8,145 bases of DNA, taken from Erythrobacter sp. GTDB taxonomy: Bacteria; Pseudomonadota; Alphaproteobacteria; Sphingomonadales; Sphingomonadaceae. Positions 5,912 to 8,145 of this stretch are shown here, piece after piece. Under the pieces are notes generated by a model that had not been told where the DNA came from, did no database searches, and saw only the letters and a list, made by a program, of their open reading frames with translations. The stretch lies in contig NZOF01000082.1 of NCBI GenBank assembly GCA_002695185.1, positions 1 through 8,145 on the forward strand, in the 5' to 3' direction. Made by a program: the position numbers and the translations under genes. Positions within the stretch are counted from its first letter, which is position 1, and the number at the start of each line of letters is the position of its first letter.

Positions 5912-6828
5912 GCCTGCCGACGACGCCGAAGGGGTGGGCTATTCGCCTGACGCAGATCCTGTCCGTGCATCAAGCGGTGCACGGGCTGCCGCGGTTCCCC
6001 ATCGATGTGGCCGCGCTCGCGCAGGATTTCTCGCGTCAGGTTTTTCCGGCCGCGCCGATCACGATCGTGAAGGGGCTTGCGCTGTCCAAGGGCGTCGAAG
6101 GCATGCTGATGCCGCATCCCAGCGGCCCCAGCGAGTGGGGCATTGTCTACAACGAGACCATCCGGTCGCCGGGGCGGCGCAACTTCACGCTGGCGCATGA
6201 GCTGGGGCACTACCTCCTCCACCGGCAGGCCAATCCGCGTGGGCTTCAATGCACCAGCCGTAACATGGCCGACTGGGATGAGGCCCGGAACAGGATCGAG
6301 GCGGAGGCGAACACATTCGCCTCCTACCTGCTGATGCCCCTCGACGATTTCCGCGAGCAGATCAAAGGCCGGATCATCGATATCGACGTGATGACCGAGC
6401 TCGCGGATCGCTATGCCGTGTCGCTGACGGCCGCGATCCTGAAATGGATGACCATCACCGACAAGCGCGCGATGATCGTGGTCGGCAAGGAGGGCTTCAT
6501 CGATTGGGCCTGGTCCAGTGAACCGCTGTTGAAGTCCGGGGTTTTCTACCGGGCACGGCAAGAGGTGATCGAATTGCCGCCAGCCTCGCTTGCCGCGCAA
6601 GAGGTGAACGGGGATGACGGGCGCCACGGCTGCCACCATCCGGGCGGCATCTGGCTCGGCTCTGAACCGGTCCACGAGATGACTGTGTTCTCGCCCAGCA
6701 ATGACCAGATGACGATCTCGCTTCTGCTCTACCCCGACCGCGCCCCGTCGCGATGGGAGATGGCCGATCTGGAAGAGGAGCCGGTCCTCGACAGCTTCGA
6801 CAAGTTCATGGACGGCCGGACAGGTTGA
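5908..6828 (+). CDS. ImmA/IrrE-family metallo-endopeptidase
   Basis: The likely start is TTG at 5908, which overlaps the repressor stop (TTGA) and is preceded by GGGGGAAGAAGG; a GTG at 5893 is an alternative. The 306-residue product begins MSLPTTPKGWAIRLTQILSV. The zinc-protease motif HELGH is at residues 97-101 within NFTLAHELGHYLLHRQ, and EAEANTFASYLLMP at 131-144 supplies the third ligand/structural helix typical of ImmA/IrrE (DUF955). Residues 150-183 are helical (DVMTELADRYAVSLTAAILK), as in the family. The ~120-residue C-terminal part is less conserved and may be a sensor domain. IrrE cleaves DdrO after DNA damage and ImmA cleaves ImmR in ICEBs1, so cleavage of the adjacent XRE repressor is the expected role. 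The inducing signal cannot be read from the sequence. Confidence 0.93.
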   Translation: MSLPTTPKGWAIRLTQILSVHQAVHGLPRFPIDVAALAQDFSRQVFPAAPITIVKGLALSKGVEGMLMPHPSGPSEWGIVYNETIRSPGRRNFTLAHELGHYLLHRQANPRGLQCTSRNMADWDEARNRIEAEANTFASYLLMPLDDFREQIKGRIIDIDVMTELADRYAVSLTAAILKWMTITDKRAMIVVGKEGFIDWAWSSEPLLKSGVFYRARQEVIELPPASLAAQEVNGDDGRHGCHHPGGIWLGSEPVHEMTVFSPSNDQMTISLLLYPDRAPSRWEMADLEEEPVLDSFDKFMDGRTG

Positions 6829-6994
6829 TTCGCCACGGCCGTCCGACCAAGAGGAGAGCGCAGGGACATATCAGCTACGCAGATTTTCGTCAGGGTGCGC
6901 AGCGACCGTAAGCGTCCGTAATAAACTGATATACTTGATATTTTTATGATTTCGCGACACATTTCGCCTATCACAACAGTCGCGAAAACCCGCC
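6829..6994. other. Non-coding spacer between peptidase and small gene
   Basis: This 166-bp stretch has no convincing gene. The segment 6918-6950 is markedly AT-rich in a GC-rich context and contains TTGATA (6935-6940) and TATGAT (6945-6950), the latter resembling a -10 box, although no well-spaced -35 box is obvious. It also contains the inverted repeat described separately. A new transcript probably starts here. Confidence 0.5.
6950..6987. promoter_or_regulatory. 9-bp perfect inverted repeat, candidate operator or recombinase site
   Basis: TTTCGCGAC (6950-6958) is repeated in inverse as GTCGCGAAA (6979-6987) with a 20-bp spacer that also holds a third TTTCGC (6962-6967). It begins at the last base of the TATGAT box and ends 7 bp before the small gene. 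The position suggests an operator at the transcription start of the recombinase operon. It differs from the XRE operators, so another factor would be involved. There is no T-run, so it is not a standard terminator. Confidence 0.55.
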
Positions 6995-7243
6995 ATGTCC
7001 ATTCCCCCCGAAGACCCGGTTTCCGGGCCCAATCCTCTATGCCCTGAACGGATGTCCCCTGATGCCCGGCTTGCCGAGTTGGGTCGCATCCTCGCCGCAG
7101 GCGTCGTTCGCCTGAATGCCGGGAAGTCCAGTTCTTTATCGCCCGCCGACGGAGACAGTTCCGTGGACTACCCGCCCCGAAAGAGCGGTGGTCGTCGCAG
7201 GAAACGCATCCGCATCGGAGGAATTGATGAAGCATCAGAGTAA
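6995..7243 (+). CDS. Small hypothetical protein preceding the DUF2924 gene
   Basis: The frame gives 82 residues from ATG 6995, or 63 from the internal ATG at 7052 (MSPDARLAELGRILAAGVVR). The second start fits the relatives I recall, which begin with a short lead into RL.E...ILA.G..RL. Neither start has a strong Shine-Dalgarno sequence. After the helical part comes NAGKSSSLSPADGDSSVDYP and a basic tail (RKSGGRRRKRIRI). The stop overlaps the DUF2924 start by 17 bases. Small proteins with a SS.LS...GDSS.D motif commonly sit directly before DUF2924 and recombinase genes in alphaproteobacterial elements, which supports it being real. Function is unknown; the basic tail would allow nucleic-acid contact. 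Confidence 0.7.
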   Translation: MSIPPEDPVSGPNPLCPERMSPDARLAELGRILAAGVVRLNAGKSSSLSPADGDSSVDYPPRKSGGRRRKRIRIGGIDEASE

Positions 7244-7724
7244 GATAACGCCGCCCAAGCCCGGGCAGGACGCGCGCCTGGACCAGAGCGTCCTGTCGCG
7301 CATCGCCGCGCTCAAGGCCATGTCGGTGAAAGAGCTGAAGACCGAATGGGAACGGCTCCTCGGCAGCGCCGCACCGAACAACAGCCGCGCCTTTCTCGAG
7401 GCCCGCATCGCCTATCGCCTCCAGGAACTGACCTATGGCGGCCCTGATCACGAGACCCGTCGCATGCTGGACCTGCTTGCCGACGAGGTCGAGGGCGTCT
7501 CCCGCCGCAAGAACCAGATCGCGGATCCCCGCAATCCGGTGGCTGGCACGCGGCTGATCCGGGAATGGAACGGGGTCGAGCACACCATCACCGTGCTGAA
7601 GGACGGCTTCGAATGGCAGGGCCGCAAGTACAAATCGCTCTCGGGGATTGCGCGGGAAATCACCGGCGTGCGCTGGAACGGCTATCGCTTCTTCGGGCTG
7701 CAGGTTCGATCGCGGGAGGTTTGA
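7227..7724 (+). CDS. DUF2924 domain protein
   Basis: ATG at 7227 follows GGAGGA by four bases and gives 165 residues. Residues 22-165 match DUF2924 as I know it: [20 protein letters not shown], a helical [20 protein letters not shown], then [40 protein letters not shown] and [12 protein letters not shown]. The second half (REWxGxxHxVxVxxDGFxWxGxxYxSLSxIAxxITGxxWNGxxFFGL) resembles a compact beta-rich fold with a helix, also seen as a tail in other phage-related proteins. The family nearly always sits next to a large serine recombinase in alphaproteobacterial prophages and islands, as here, two bases before the recombinase start. It may assist recombination, for example as a directionality or accessory DNA-binding factor, but this is inference; no function is established to my knowledge. 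Confidence 0.92.
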   Translation: MKHQSKITPPKPGQDARLDQSVLSRIAALKAMSVKELKTEWERLLGSAAPNNSRAFLEARIAYRLQELTYGGPDHETRRMLDLLADEVEGVSRRKNQIADPRNPVAGTRLIREWNGVEHTITVLKDGFEWQGRKYKSLSGIAREITGVRWNGYRFFGLQVRSREV

Positions 7725-7726
7725 CC

Positions 7727-8145
7727 ATGGACATGAACACGCGCCCCGGCCGCCGCCTGCGCTGCGCCATCTACACCCGCAAGTCGAGCGAGGAAGGGCT
7801 CGACATGGAATTCAACAGCCTCGACGCCCAGCGGGAGGCCTGCGAGGCCTATATCGCCAGTCAGAAATCCGAGGGCTGGGTCGCCACCCGCGACCGCTAT
7901 GACGACGGCGGATTCTCGGGCGGCAATCTGGACCGGCCGGGGCTGAAGCAGCTGCTGGCCGATATCGACAACGGGCTGATCGACGTGGTCGTGGTCTACA
8001 AGATCGACCGGCTCAGCCGCTCACTCGCCGACTTCGCGAAGCTGGTCGAGGTGTTCGACAGGAACGGAGTTACCTTCGTCTCGGTGACGCAATCCTTCAA
8101 CACCACCACCTCCATGGGCCGGCTGACGCTGAATATCCTGCTCAG
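7727..8145 (+). CDS. Large serine recombinase, N-terminal catalytic domain only (cut by window end)
   Basis: ATG at 7727, with GGGAGG seven bases upstream, lies two bases past the DUF2924 stop. The 139 visible residues form most of a resolvase/invertase catalytic domain: [20 protein letters not shown] contains the YxRxS motif with Ser20 as predicted nucleophile, followed by [45 protein letters not shown] (the DRLSRS catalytic arginines) and [20 protein letters not shown]. The last segment marks the start of the long E helix. Proteins with this beginning are usually 500-700 residues with a recombinase zinc-ribbon domain and coiled coil, beyond the window. Such enzymes integrate and excise prophages and islands at att sites. 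Truncation is due to the window, not to mutation. Confidence 0.95.
   Translation, partial: MDMNTRPGRRLRCAIYTRKSSEEGLDMEFNSLDAQREACEAYIASQKSEGWVATRDRYDDGGFSGGNLDRPGLKQLLADIDNGLIDVVVVYKIDRLSRSLADFAKLVEVFDRNGVTFVSVTQSFNTTTSMGRLTLNILL

Noticed and set aside
5776..6675. Minus-strand open frame opposite the ImmA/IrrE gene
   Set aside because: The plus strand encodes a clear HELGH peptidase; the antisense frame is a GC-rich shadow.
6810..6844. GGACGGCC/GGCCGTCC inverted repeat at the end of the peptidase gene as a terminator
   Set aside because: Arms are 8 bp with a 19-base loop, one arm is inside the coding region, and there is no following T-run.
6729..7583. Minus-strand open frame opposite the small gene and DUF2924
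   Set aside because: It runs through the promoter-like spacer and inverted repeat and is antisense to DUF2924 coding.
1..8145. CRISPR array, tRNA/rRNA genes, insertion-sequence ends
   Set aside because: No regularly spaced repeats, no cloverleaf or rRNA-like stretch, and no transposase with terminal inverted repeats were seen.

Overview
The window looks like accessory, prophage-derived DNA from an alphaproteobacterium, most likely Rhodobacteraceae (Rhodobacter/Paracoccus-like). The base composition is GC-rich, the left end carries GTA/prophage-type structural genes, and the right end carries the gene string small protein - DUF2924 protein - serine recombinase that I associate with that family. 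Taxonomy and family calls rest on recognising protein sequence, not on a search.

Left part (1-3175) is a patchwork of broken genes. At the far left, a minus-strand structural cluster runs out of the window: the start of a prohead protease (probably fused to the major capsid protein), with the 3' end of a portal gene directly upstream. To its right lie pieces of unrelated genes butted together without spacers. In coordinate order these are the start of the gene that normally follows the serine recombinase (plus), the C-terminal part of an HNH endonuclease (plus), about 450 residues of a GTA/phage baseplate 'megatron' protein (minus), about 90 residues of a tape measure protein (minus), and the middle of a ParB-type DNA methyltransferase (minus). 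None has both natural ends. Long open frames cross the joins only because the DNA is GC-rich.

Middle part (3231-6828) is intact and compact. Two overlapping minus-strand genes of unknown function (408 and 315 residues) end at a clear rho-independent terminator. They diverge from a plus-strand pair encoding a 106-residue XRE-type repressor and an ImmA/IrrE metallopeptidase. The space between them holds two 22-bp palindromic sites with the same TGTTCG/CGAACA arms. By analogy with ImmR/ImmA and DdrO/IrrE, the peptidase probably inactivates the repressor under stress and derepresses both directions.

Right part (6829-8145) starts with a 166-bp spacer holding an AT-rich promoter-like stretch and a 9-bp perfect inverted repeat. 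It is followed by a small hypothetical gene, a DUF2924 gene and the N-terminal catalytic domain of a large serine recombinase, cut by the window edge. Tight spacing suggests one operon.

Working model: an integrative element with a serine recombinase and a protease-relieved repressor switch carries an undescribed two-gene cargo. It sits beside a rearranged prophage graveyard. The patchwork could also be an assembly or amplification chimera, which should be excluded first.
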